In this document: piece after piece, positions 22,801-34,232 of the stretch | Position numbering within the stretch: position 1 is the first letter of the stretch | How the letters are laid out: the number at the start of each line of letters is the position of its first letter | Assembly (NCBI GenBank): GCA_025602905.1 | Contig: JAHLKI010000043.1 | Location: 103,860-167,859, forward strand | Length of the DNA: 64,000 nucleotides | DNA from: Phlyctochytrium arcticum | Lineage: Eukaryota; Chytridiomycota; Chytridiomycetes; Chytridiales; Chytridiaceae | Direction of reading: 5' to 3' | Translations under genes and position numbers: made by a program | Notes under the pieces: model-generated | The model's database searches: none | Seen by the model: the letters and a program-made list of their open reading frames with translations, nothing else | What the model was told of the DNA's origin: nothing

Positions 22801-25800
22801 AAAGATCGAGATTGCCTCTTTGATGGTGTCTTCCTCTACTTCACGATACGTCGACCGTTCCATGTAGGCAGTTTGCGTGAGCATAGCATTCGATTGTTTC
22901 ATTACGCCCGTGAAGCCCAGATTGAAGATGGAACGATTAGTGTCTTTATCATTAGGGATGACAGGTGTAGTAGTTATGTCGGAATAATATACCGATCGGG
23001 AGTCCTCAGGTATGACTTGGTGTAGATATTGTAGCGACACCTGACGAATGGTAGCGAGATATGTTGGAAAGTCGATTTCATCTATACGGTCCTGATGAAA
23101 TAAGCTGGCTGGTGAGATAATGTATGTAATTTCACGGTAGTTACCTTGTATGTGCGTTCCATCTCATGAGACCACGCCCGGATGAGCCGCTTGTTGCTCC
23201 TCCAGTCCTCGTCATCCACTCGTAAAAGCCCATTGAAAACCTTCGCGACATCCCTCGGTTTAAAACTGCAAAAAGAGTTTCCCAAGCATCTTTGCTGTAA
23301 CAAAGTATGACTGCGCAATGTAGCTGCTAGAATTAGCTGAACCTTGTTTCCTTTGTGCAGTAGATGCTCGGAGTATTGTTGGCGTGTAGCTTCGAGCACA
23401 TCTTCATCCTGGAATGGAAGACAAACGAAGTGTCTGGTAAGGCGCCTTTTGAGTGTCCACGTATCCGACACTCCAAGAACTGCAACCTTGCGGACACGTC
23501 GAAAGTTACATCCATCGCTCCAGTAGCCCCCGCAATCAATGAAAGAGCGCCAAAATTCTTGAACGGAGGAACCTTGTTCCGATTCACTTTCAATATGGAG
23601 ATCATCGATAAAAACTATCAAGCTTTTCCCATTGGGAGGCCCATATACAGTTCCACTTTCGTCCTTAATTAAATTCTTCTGTAAATGACTGGTGAAATCA
23701 CTCGATTGAGATTTGGGGTGCATAGCGTGTGTATGCACGGCGAACTTTTGATCAAGCATCATTTCCAAAATATTCTCCGCAGAAGACGTCTTACCGGAAG
23801 ACGCCACTCCACAGAGCAGAACATTCGATCCATAGCGAAGAAGAAGTGTCGCTAATGGTTGAAAACGTGTGATGACCCCACGATCATGGTCAATCCCCCA
23901 GTTACCAGTATCGATGTGCAAATTCAGCTCGAAAATGGACCAGCTACGATTGGACTCAAGCTGGATTGCTAGTCGACTTTGAGAATTCTGGCAGTCGAGA
24001 GCCACAACGAGCCTCTTTTGAAAGCTAGCCCGGTCCTTGACCGAAATCTCTAAACCGAAAGACCAAATAGCTGCGAACCAGAAATAGTCCTCAATGCAGG
24101 CTTTCCAGCGGGGATTTAATGTCTGAGCTTCAGTGCAAACAGCTTGAAATATGTTCGTAAAACCCGCAAATGCTCTGCGCACCGTGTCATGTGTTTCACA
24201 GTAGTGGTCGAGGGCGTCAACTACATCTCCTAAGTACATCCCTGCGACAGATTGTATGGAAAGGTGGCTACTTGCATCCCCTTTGAAGTAAGCGCTAGAC
24301 AACCCAAATAGCCATTCTGCTAGTGCCACATGCCAGAGCCACCTCTTATGTACATGGACGATCTGAAAACGTGAGATAAACCCAAGTGAAACTTCACTCA
24401 AGTTTTCCGACTCCACAATAAGGACCATATTCTCGGGTAACGAGAGTCGCTTCCCGGTCGGGAGACAAAGAGTACCAGGCGGTATGATAGATGATATGCT
24501 GTCAGTCCAGCTTGCCATCAGAGGCCCGTCCATGTGGATAAAAAATTTCTCGGTGTGAGCAAGCAGGCCTTCGACGATTCCTTTACTATGACCGGCTGGG
24601 GTCGTAGCCCCAAAGAGAAGTCCCTGAGATATCGCTACTGGGTTGATTCGCACAAGCTGGGCGGCTGATCGTGTTGCAGCTATACCAATCGCGGATGTCT
24701 TCCCGGTTTGACTTGCGCCAGACACTAAGATCTGCGCTCCTGAAACTCGAGTCGTTCTCAAAATTCCTTCTATTACATCCGCAATGTGCGTATGCAGTGG
24801 CGATATCTGATCGAGATCCAACATTTCCGTCATTCTGCGTCCCAGCAAAGGACCAGGTGAAGGATTTTCGCCGGCTGCGCAGATTGATGTGTTCAGTAGA
24901 TTCTCAAAGATTTGGAAATCCTCGCCCGTGAATCGAGTGCTAGCCCAATCGAAAATGCATCGCCTTATCACTTGTAGTTCATCACTTGTACCCCGTCGTT
25001 TTTCAATCATCTTGCAGATGGAAACAAGGCTGCATATACCCCCAATAGGCAAAGAAAGCCCTTCGCAAGCTCGCCAAAATGCCGCCATTTTCCGAGAGTA
25101 GCGATCCCATTCCGCAATACCAGCTTTTCGGAGAAGTAGCGTCGCGATTGTTCCTATGGATGGTACACGAAGCTGTATTGGAATCATCTGGGTACGAATG
25201 ATGCCGCTGAAAGCCGGGTCAGACATGTCGTCGCAAGTCGCAAGACATCGTGCATGAACGACCGGGGGGAGCTTGATTACTCTTCCAAGAAACATCAGCG
25301 AGGAGACATCTTTCCGAACTATCTTCATAATGTCGTTGACCGCTAATATGGCATTCAGGCAAACATTCAGAGCTTCATGTCCGAGGCGCTCGATGTTTCG
25401 CATGATAAGAAACGAACCCGTCATGACCATTCCTGTAAGAGCGCGTCGCAACATCCTCCCATCTACAGTGTTTGAGCAGCTATAAACTACCGCAAATCTT
25501 CCAACCGTGTAGGTAAATTCCAAAAGATTGGTAGTTTTGCCAACGGTGGGAGGGCCGGTAGCGACTAGCCCCTTGTTTGTTTGCAGGGCGAGCCATATAC
25601 TTTGAAAGCCTCGAGAAGAGATACCAAATGCGATTCGCTTGCAGGCGGGAATATATTCGAACCCATACTGGGCTTTATACACATACTGAGAAAGATTGAT
25701 AGATACCTCATCCTCATCATAATGGTACCTAAGATTCTCCAGCCATACCACTGACTTTTGAAGATCTTTGCATAATGCACGTTCATGTTGTAAAGCCTGT

Positions 25801-28800
25801 AGCCAATCCCGATGTTGTATCGCCAGCGTGAGCAGATTTCTTGCGTGGATAGTATGCTTTGGCCCCATTAGTCTAATAAACGTTTGTACTTGCCCCAGTA
25901 ATTGTTCGATGAAACCGGATTGGCTGAGTAAGGTCGGATCACTAAGTTCCTTTGTCCGGTGAATTTGGTAGATTATAATCTGCAACTGCGAGGGGATACT
26001 ATCTTTTTGTGAATCTTTCTCCTCCGATCGTAGTAATTCAAAAAGGATCTCTTTCAACGTAGCTTGAATTTGGGCCTCAATCTTTGTCAAAAGCTCTTCC
26101 AAGCTGAGATTCGCCATCGAGATTGGATTTCTAAACATTAGGATATCTCCAGGGCCTGCTCTTATCCCCGTGATCTTGAAATCCTGGCCGCCCACGCCAC
26201 TGGTCTGATAAACAAGAGTGGTAAAGTGGAAACACCTTTGCGAGAAAATTCTGTTAGCAAAGTTGTTAAAAGTAAAAAACAACAAGATCCATACTTGGAC
26301 AGATGCAAACTTAATTCCTTTGGCTCTCGCTTCACCTTGACCAACTCAAGAAGTTCTTCATCGGCGCTAAAAAAAAGACGAGGAAACCCTATACGCTTTC
26401 CATCTAGCCATCCTTGAACATCCCCCACCAATTTTTTGAGAACGTCTCGCATATCTCTCAAGCCTTCCGCGAGGTCAGGAGCATCATCCACCAACGCCTT
26501 CATTCCAGTATTCTTCTCTGCCTTGGCCAGCAAAGCTCTGTATGTGGTTTCTACAGCGTTAAATCGTTTTGTCTCAAGAGGCAGCGCAACGCGCACTTCT
26601 GTTGCACTGAAGAACGTATGAGTGGAGAGTAAGAGAGGTTGGGTGATGGACCATTCTGTAAGTGCAGTTGTAGCAAGCTGTAGGTCCTTCTGCAGCAGTA
26701 AGAGCGAATCTATGTAATGATCCACCCCCGGCTCTGAAGAACCGTCAACGAGCATACCAACCGACATCAAATCAGATTCCACGACGCTCATGACAAACTC
26801 GAAACGATGTATCACAGTGAGCCCACTCGCTTCATCCTGCCCCGTTTCAAATTTCAGCTGAGCAAAGCGGGTTTGCATATCTTCGAGTGTTTGGGAGACG
26901 CTGCGCTCGGCCTCAGCTTCTTGCAAAACTTGTGACAGATCAGAGTGAAGAACTGCCAAGTTGCGCCGACCAACGGTTTCGATAACATCGTTTAAGGTAT
27001 ATAGTGCTCGATCAAAATCCTCCAGCTCAAAAGATCCTTTAATAGCATCCCAATGCCACTCGTGGAACTGATCATAGGCCATGGCATCCAGTATCGGACA
27101 TTCATTGCGCAAGAAACTTGAAATTGCATACTGGGCATACTTTACTATGGGAAAGCCTGAAAACTCGGCGTGCGCGAACTTGACAAGGTATTCCTGGCAG
27201 ATCGCTCGCACCTGGGCTGCATCAATATTGGTAAAAACTGTGCTGCACCAGCCCTGCAAGTCTAATCGGTATTTCGTCAGCACATTGACTAAATCCATCT
27301 TGCTTTGAATTTGCTTCATAAGCTCAACAGCGTCTGCAATCTTCCCCGAATCCTCAATACATTCAGCGTCCTCTTGAATCGTGCGAGATACAGCGAGCAA
27401 AGTTTTCATATGTTCAATTGCCGGGGAGAACTGCTCGACAATGGGAGGCACTGCTGGCTCCGCCTCGCGAACAGCCTCGTCCTCTTCAATCAAGCGATCC
27501 TCATCATCACTGTCGGCCATGCTTGACGTCTCAGGTAGCCCGGGAATGTTGCTGCCAAGCAGTTCGTCCACCGATGATAGCAGCGCTGCACATTGGGTGC
27601 GCAAATCTGAAATGTTTGTAGCCAACATCGCCTGCAGCATCAGAACTGACTCATCGATTGCTTGTTTGCGCTTTTCAGCGGAGGCCTCAAGCTTGCTGTA
27701 AACAGTATATGCTTCGTAGTACGCGAAAGAGTCCTCATCGCTGATATTCCGCAAATATCCATCCAGTAGACCCTTTAACCCTCGGATCATGTCGCTCTTG
27801 ACCCGAATGGCAGAGACTGTTTTCTGAAGTAGCAGATAACTCTGTATGGCCTGCTTTGTCTCCTTGAATGTTTTTGGCGATCTGGGTACCTTATGATGTG
27901 CTCGGGTTTCCAGAAGGTCAGCGACACTCTTTTTGAAGAGTTGTAATAGATGCTGCAATAGCTGCTCCCGAGTTTGTGTGCTCCAGTGCTGTAGATCTGT
28001 CTTCAGTTCAGAGGCATCTACCGTGAAGGGACCGCAAGCGGAAATACTCGGCTGGGCTTTCGCGTGATGTTCAATTTGCGATATCGCCTTGAAATGAGCT
28101 TCGCACGAGTTGATAAAGACTTGTGCTGACTGAATTTCTAGTATTGGCATTGGCATTTGGACGGCCGATTCCATGCGTTGCACAAAGAAAGCCTGTAAAT
28201 CGTGCAGTTTTGTGTTGCACTGACGTATGCCGTCTTCAAGCGTTTCATTATACAACTCTTGAAGAAATTTGTAATCCTCTGGGAGTGGGTTGTACCTTCC
28301 AGAGGGCAAAATGCATTCCTGTGACTCCAAAGTACCGGCGTCTTTCAGATTCCTCTCAGTGTCTTCCAGATTGCAACAATACTGAATGCTATAGAGCCCG
28401 TTGCTTGCATCCTGATGGAACTTGAGTGGCAAAATAATTCTCAAGTCGCCATGATGAAACGCTTTATAGATATGTAGAGCATGAAGGCGACATAGTGGGC
28501 TTACAATCCCTTTCGCAAAATAACTCACGAAATTGCAAATCAATGATTTTGCGGTCTCAATGTCTTTGCTCCTCAATTCATCGGAGCCTACATCACACTG
28601 CAAGTTGTGAGCGGTTTCGGCGGAGAGTACGGCACTTTTTACAGCTGATGGAATGGTTGTGTTCAGAGCCTTTGTGAATTCGAGCTTCCACTGCCCACAT
28701 AACTGCATGAAATAGGCGGGTGTAATGATGAAAGGTTCAGGGGTAAGTTTCGGACCGGTCTTGCGACTACTTATCAAAATGCGCATAATGTCCATCTCCA

Positions 28801-30852
28801 AACAGCGTGTGCAGTCCTCGCGCAATTGTCGGATAGAGTCTCGGCATTTCACAAAGTAGAAGTCAATGCGCGCCTCCAGCTCTTCTATTCGGTGCCCCGC
28901 ATATCCACGCTCCACGCATTCGATGGGCTCGCAATCCAAGGACCAGTGAACTGCATTGGCGGTCAACGCAGACGAGTCGTTCTGGTCCGGGAGGAATGTC
29001 CGTAAATGCGAACTTTGTAGAACCGCTGCCTGCACTTGAGACCGGATAAAATCATTCCAGATCTCGGCGCGGAGATTGATCAAAAAATCGGGTGGATATT
29101 GCCACATGTCGCCTTCCGGGGACAGCTTTACCATCATGTATTCCGCATCTTCTGAAGGATGGATATCGCTATCGTTTTGGGTATCAGGTTGCTTGAGAAA
29201 GCTCTGGTGTATCACGCTCGTAAAAACACCTTCGGCCATCCGAAATGGTGTATCAGGTATGTAAGATCGTAGAAAAGGGCGGAGAATGGCAGAAAATTGG
29301 CGCAAGGCCAAGTGATATTCAAAGTCCACTCGCAATTCTCGTGCACGCAACAATTTCAGACGATGAGCATGGGGTGTTTCATTCGGAAGAAGCAAATCGG
29401 TGCGGGTGAGGTATGTTGGAAAATGCTTCCGACCGGGCAGTGGAGATCTCTCCCAGCGAACTTTGAATCTCGCGTCATCGGCATGATATGACAGGACTGT
29501 ACAAGGATAGTAGCTTGGAGTAAAGTTGAGTGCAGGCTCAGGGTCTTCTGCGGTACTGGGTGTGCTGAGTGCTGCTAATCTGGCTCTCGTAGCAATCCCT
29601 TCCGAGTTTTTCCGCAGAGGTTCCACCAAGTACTTTTGAACGTCCTCAAAATCCATGAAAAAATCCAGTGGAAAGATTTGCCCGACGTTGCGTTTCCCAT
29701 GACTGGAAAGCCCCCCTTGGAACGACCAATGACTTTCTGCAGTCGCAATCGGTGGTCTGAACACCTCCACGGGGTCTTCGAAAGCAACTTGAGGGGAGGC
29801 CATCTCGGGTATGGGTTCGGCGATTTCAGCCGCCGCCGCCATGAGTGAGGGGATAGGCGTCAACCGTTTAAGACCACGCACGGCCTTTGGGACAGGATAC
29901 CTTCGAACGATTTGACTGAGAATGACATGTCCGTCGTTCTTGTCAAAATATTCAGAAGGAATTTGGTGCTGACTCAATTGCGCTGGTGCTCGAAATGATA
30001 CTTGAGGGCAAGTGGTTTCCTCGATATCTACTGGAAGCCCGAGCCGCCTGTTATTCTCGATTGGCTGCTCATCGTCATCGTCCCATAAAATGCTTGGAAT
30101 GCCAGGTTTTGGCGAAATCACGGGTGCCGGCTTCCAAGGTACCTGCAAGACATCCCCAATAATATCGAGCAGCCTAGATTTTGTTTCACGCGAAAGTGGG
30201 CGCTGCTTGCGGGGTAGAAGCAGGTCATCTGAGGGTTCATCTCCCAGCATCATGGCCCGTCGAGCGGACCGAATCCGGCGGCCTCTGTTTCCGCAAACTA
30301 TCTCATCGGCGGATGTGGGTCCAGCAGGATAATTCTGTACTGCTGCCGATGTCGGTCTTACAAATACGAGCTTGTCCAGCTCGCGAAAGCTATTCAGACG
30401 CGTCCTGTGTTCAGCTGAGAGGTCCGCTGTTTTGGGCCGTAGTACGCGTGCTGCTGGCAAAGAAGGGACATTCAACCCTTCTCGCCAGCACGCATCATCC
30501 TCTCCCTCAACAAAATGCGGTGAATCATAACGGACATGTGGGTTTAAATAAAAGGTTACTCGGGAAGACCGTGGCGCGTCGTAGTCCCGCTTTCCCACCC
30601 CGCGTTCTTTGCCAAAGAATTGCTCCAAAAAAACTTCCTCTGCCTGAGCCCACCGCGAAATTTCATCCAGCTCTTGTGGTGTTGATGGGTATTTGTGTTG
30701 TTGCGGGGTCACGGCACTTTCGATTGGGAGTGGTCGAATGTCAAACGAGATCTTCCCTGGAAAACTTTTGCGTCAGTATGTTTACACAAGAAAAGATCCA
30801 TCATCTTACTGCTGTTGGGATGCAGAAAGCGTCCCGAGCTTTCCATAGTCAT
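10877..30852 (-). CDS. Giant dynein heavy-chain-like protein fused to DUF4062, NACHT and WD40 modules
   Basis: Thirteen exons: 30852-30810, 30756-26295, 26235-23145, 23091-22185, 22096-20610, 20554-20177, 20125-19533, 19478-18178, 18123-17558, 17526-17336, 17271-17036, 16980-16749, 16685-10877; 19,296 nt, 6,431 residues. Order by rough residue: tail and linker to 1500 (signature GKRIGFPRLFF); AAA1 P-loop GPPTVGKTT near 1729, but the Walker B block reads FLIMRNIER, without Asp/Glu; AAA2 GASQTGKTS near 2008; AAA3 GVASSGKTS near 2311 with FIDDL near 2377; AAA4 near 2661 without a P-loop; stalk with microtubule-binding-domain-like segment 3032-3137; F-box-like 3561-3624; AAA5 near 3872 (LLGDSLLQSAFLTYLGPF); AAA6 and dynein C-terminal domain to about 4880 (LVNDRVPDDW); DUF4062-like 5003-5090 (YLCTSKDMENER); NACHT with GEAGCGKTE near 5254 and LILVDGIDRV near 5341; WD40 repeats from about 5680 to the end. 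Probably non-motile and linked to the flagellum or to sensing (inference). The intron between exons 9 and 10 would be only 31 nt, the weakest junction. Confidence 0.85.
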
Positions 30853-31316
30853 CAGCAGAACGCGTCGCAAACGCGGACAGCTATCTGATGACAATCTGAC
30901 AGCGGTCAAAAATTCACCAGTCAATCTGCTCTGACTGCGCTTGGCTTACTCAGCTTGGGCCACGTGACACACGCGAAACGCGAGGACGCGCGCGACTCTG
31001 GTACGGGTAATTCAGGGAAGCGGGACGCGTTCCCGAGTTCTGGCAAAAGTCGACAGTTTTTGCCCTGATCACATCTCCTTTGCGACGTAGGAATCGTGGT
31101 CCTTTCATTTTAGGTTGTGATCTGATAGCCGAATGTTCTTGCAGATTGGGTGGTGCCCCCTTTAATCATACTCGTAGAAGATGCCCTTCGGAGATATGAT
31201 TAAATGTCAGCGGAACGACCTTAAATACTTGGACCCATCTCAGAGTCTCCCGGGGCAAAGAGCCAAGTTCAAGACACACATATAGACACTTTCACCTCAT
31301 AGAATCTGGCGACCCG
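30853..31316. promoter_or_regulatory. Divergent intergenic region between the dynein fusion and the carboxypeptidase
   Basis: 464 bp between two divergent starts, so both promoters should lie here. A TTAAATACTT element near 31221 is a possible TATA-like box, 96 bp before the carboxypeptidase ATG. A CACGTG box (E-box type) occurs near 30961. Neither is proven functional. Confidence 0.4.
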
Positions 31317-32639
31317 ATGCTTCAATCCCTCTTGTCCTTGAGTGCGTTTGCGCTGCTGGCCAGCACCAGCGTCCTCGCCGGCCGCGTTGCACGCGCAGAA
31401 GAACCCGAGAAACTCGTCCTGGACTGTCTCCTTCAGACAGTCGAGCAGCAGCACATTATCGCTACCGCCGACATTGATCTCTGGTCTCACCACCTCCTAC
31501 TCAACGACACTGTTCAACTCCGAGCCAGTGCCCAACAAGCTGCCGATTTCGCAACGCAGGGTATTCAATGTCAAGAGCTCGACCTGGATTTGCCTGCCTT
31601 GATTGCCGAGGAGCGCCAGCCGGTGCTTGTCAGACGCCAGAAGCCTACTTGCACCTCATTCGGAGCACCCAGCGCACCCGACCCCTTCTTCCAAAGCTAC
31701 CAAAGTTACGACGCTATCAAATCTAAAGTTCAATCCTGGGCGAAAAGCTATCCCGACTATGTCACTCCTCTTGGCTCTGTCGGCAAGTCCGTGGAAGGCC
31801 GGGACATTATTGCTTTCAAAGTCACAAACAACAAGATCTCTGCCACCGAGAAGCAAAGTATCTTTTTCAACGGAGGGATCCATGCTCGGGAGTGGATTGC
31901 CAGTGCGACCCTCATGTACGTGACAAACAACCTCGTCACCAAGGCCAGCACGGATGCTCAGTTGGCTGGCTTTTTGGACAAGTTTGAGATCTACATTATC
32001 CCAATGTCCAACCCCGACGGCTACGAATACTCTCGCTCCAGCACCAGCACCAGCGTCCGTATGTGGCGAAAGAACCGACGGGCAAACGCCAAGAAGAGCT
32101 GCATGGGTGTTGATCTGAACCGCAACTTTGACGCGAAATGGGCCCAAGTCCCTGATGGATCTTCTAACGACCCTTGCCGCGAAGATTACCGAGGTCCTTC
32201 AGTTGGTTCCGAGCCCGAAATTCAAGCCGTCATGAAATTTGTCAAGACTCTTCCCAACCGTCTCGCTGGAATTGACTGGCACTCTTACGGACAACTCCTC
32301 CTTCGACCCTGGGGATGGACGTACACCCCCAACAGCAACGACGCGCAGATTCTCGACCTGTCCAAGAAGGTCAAGTCTGCCATCGCCGGCGTCAACGGTC
32401 TTCAATTCTCCACCATCCCTGGCGCAGATCTTTACCCCACTGACGGCGCTACTGACGACTGGATGGGACTCAAGATGGGCATGACTGCATTCACCTTTGA
32501 GTTGCGAGACACCAAGACCTTTATCCTGCCCCCTTCCAACATCATTCCTTCTGGCGAGGAAATGAGCGCTGGTGTCATCGCCTTCCTCGACTTTCTGAGC
32601 AAGAACAAGCTGAACTCTTACCAGATTCCGTCTTCCTGA
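31317..32639 (+). CDS. Secreted zinc carboxypeptidase, M14A family
   Basis: Removes C-terminal residues from peptides outside the cell. A single exon of 440 residues. Residues 1-21 form a signal peptide (LLSLSAFALLASTSVLAG). A propeptide follows, up to about residue 110, where VRRQKP may mark the cleavage site. The mature enzyme shows the zinc motif HAREW (His and Glu of HxxE), substrate-side MWRKNRR, GVDLNRNFD, the third zinc ligand in GIDWHSYGQ, and the catalytic Glu in FTFELRD. All key residues are present. Codons lean strongly to C at third position compared with neighbours, which fits high expression. No intron is seen. It is divergent from the giant dynein gene. Confidence 0.95.
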   Translation: MLQSLLSLSAFALLASTSVLAGRVARAEEPEKLVLDCLLQTVEQQHIIATADIDLWSHHLLLNDTVQLRASAQQAADFATQGIQCQELDLDLPALIAEERQPVLVRRQKPTCTSFGAPSAPDPFFQSYQSYDAIKSKVQSWAKSYPDYVTPLGSVGKSVEGRDIIAFKVTNNKISATEKQSIFFNGGIHAREWIASATLMYVTNNLVTKASTDAQLAGFLDKFEIYIIPMSNPDGYEYSRSSTSTSVRMWRKNRRANAKKSCMGVDLNRNFDAKWAQVPDGSSNDPCREDYRGPSVGSEPEIQAVMKFVKTLPNRLAGIDWHSYGQLLLRPWGWTYTPNSNDAQILDLSKKVKSAIAGVNGLQFSTIPGADLYPTDGATDDWMGLKMGMTAFTFELRDTKTFILPPSNIIPSGEEMSAGVIAFLDFLSKNKLNSYQIPSS

Positions 32640-32915
32640 ACTGCACTATCGCAGGCATAGATTAGAGCTGTCGCACTGTATCTACTCCCGTGTATACATG
32701 TTTTCGTTTCTTTGTTGTGCCTATCCATACCTTTGTCAAACATGTATCTAGAAAGTTGTAACTAGCGACCAATATAGACCTGCCTTCCGCGACATCAGTG
32801 CTCTGATACTTTGACAGATGAGAAAAGATGATGATATTAGGGTATGGTATCTACATATTAAATGATGAATACATAATGAGACAGTCTGGTGGGAAAAAAA
32901 GAGTCCATTTTTTCC

Positions 32916-34232
32916 TCAGTACGTGCCCGTCCACCATTGCAACGGAACATTTGCTCCAACCCGCGGTACAGTACACCATGCACAAGAACAGCCGCATGCA
33001 GGGGAGATGAGTGGCGCGAAAGCGAATGAGGGAGCTGGCGGGAGTTTGCATCCCGGGGTAAGAACGATGGAAGAGGGTGGGTAGGGAGTGCAAGACGCAG
33101 GCGGATGAAGAGATCGGGGGCGACGCGTGGGTGTGTTGCTTGCAGTGGAGTAGTGGTAGGACCCGCTGGCGGCAACTCCAGAGCTGGGAAGATGGGGCCT
33201 TGGTGGTTTCATCTGGTGCCGCCGGGTAAGCAGTTGTGCAGTCGCTGCGGCTGCGTTGGCGAATTGAGGATGATAGTAGATGGGTCGGGGGTGTGATGCT
33301 GGTGCTATTGGGGGGTACAGTGGTGAAGTAGAAAGAATGGAAGGATGAGGTACAATGATCTTGCTGAACAGCATGGGCAGTGGAGTTGCGATGGGATTCG
33401 CCAGCTGATTCTCCACGACAACATTTTCCAGATGTCGCCCACCGGCGTACACTGAAAGTCGTTCTACCGCCAAACTCACACGGGCACCTCTTGCTGAAAG
33501 CCCGGCAAGTGTGGCTACCCAATCCCAGTACTCCTCCCCTTTCACATGTAGATTCCACCCCAATGCTTCAGAGAATTTCCACTCGATGACATGCAGCTCC
33601 CGCACTGGGATCTTCAACAGTGTTGCCCAACATTTGATGGATAAGACGTTATCGTGAATCAGTTTGTTTGCCAGAAAAACAGCTGCCAAGATTGCAGTTG
33701 GTAAGTTCCATGAGAGGAGGGTAGGTGTAGATGTGACCACCAGAGGCAGATCTGATGTTCCACAGGGGGCCAGACTGGCAGTCGCGAGAGGCGGTTGTTC
33801 GAGAAAGACACTACCGGATGGGAAAGCACTCGCCTTGAGACGATACAGTAAACGGAGCATAACGATCAATTCTGGAGCAGTGATACCCGCGCGGGCTATC
33901 ATTAGGAAGCACAAATGGTATAAAACTTCCCATGCCGATGGCCTCTCCCCCGTTGATAGTGTCCCTGAAGATGCCAGTGCCCGGCCCGGCGGAGTTGCAG
34001 TCGGGTATCGCACTGGAAAAGAACTTTGATCATCAGGAGTATACCAGATGTATTCGGCCAACTCAACAACAATCGAGGCCAAGTCCTGAATTTGTGGCGG
34101 GAGAAGGGCCGGGACGGGAACGGGATTTTGCAGATTGGACAAGTATGGACCGGACGCTATGGAAAGTCGAGGAGGAAGTGTTTGAGAGGTGAATGGTGGT
34201 ATGCTCGACATAATTGTCACCACCCTGCACAT
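32916..34232 (-). CDS. Pho80/PCL-type cyclin
   Basis: Regulatory subunit for a cyclin-dependent kinase of the Pho85/Cdk5 type, by family. A single exon of 438 residues. The cyclin box lies at about residues 90-245: MLRLLYRLKASAFPSG, LPTAILAAVFLANKLIHD, then CWATLLKIPVRELHVIEWKF and LGWNLHVKGEEYWDWV, the usual end of the PCL box. The region before it holds about 65 Pro-rich residues. The last 170 residues are disordered and rich in Pro, Ser and Ala. An insert of about 40 residues with many Ser, Leu and Pro splits the first and second helices. The start at 34232 is an ATG; a second at 34211 also fits. The kinase partner and the process controlled cannot be read from the sequence. Confidence 0.85.
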   Translation of the reverse strand: MCRVVTIMSSIPPFTSQTLPPRLSIASGPYLSNLQNPVPVPALLPPQIQDLASIVVELAEYIWYTPDDQSSFPVRYPTATPPGRALASSGTLSTGERPSAWEVLYHLCFLMIARAGITAPELIVMLRLLYRLKASAFPSGSVFLEQPPLATASLAPCGTSDLPLVVTSTPTLLSWNLPTAILAAVFLANKLIHDNVLSIKCWATLLKIPVRELHVIEWKFSEALGWNLHVKGEEYWDWVATLAGLSARGARVSLAVERLSVYAGGRHLENVVVENQLANPIATPLPMLFSKIIVPHPSILSTSPLYPPIAPASHPRPIYYHPQFANAAAATAQLLTRRHQMKPPRPHLPSSGVAASGSYHYSTASNTPTRRPRSLHPPASCTPYPPSSIVLTPGCKLPPAPSFAFAPLISPACGCSCAWCTVPRVGANVPLQWWTGTY

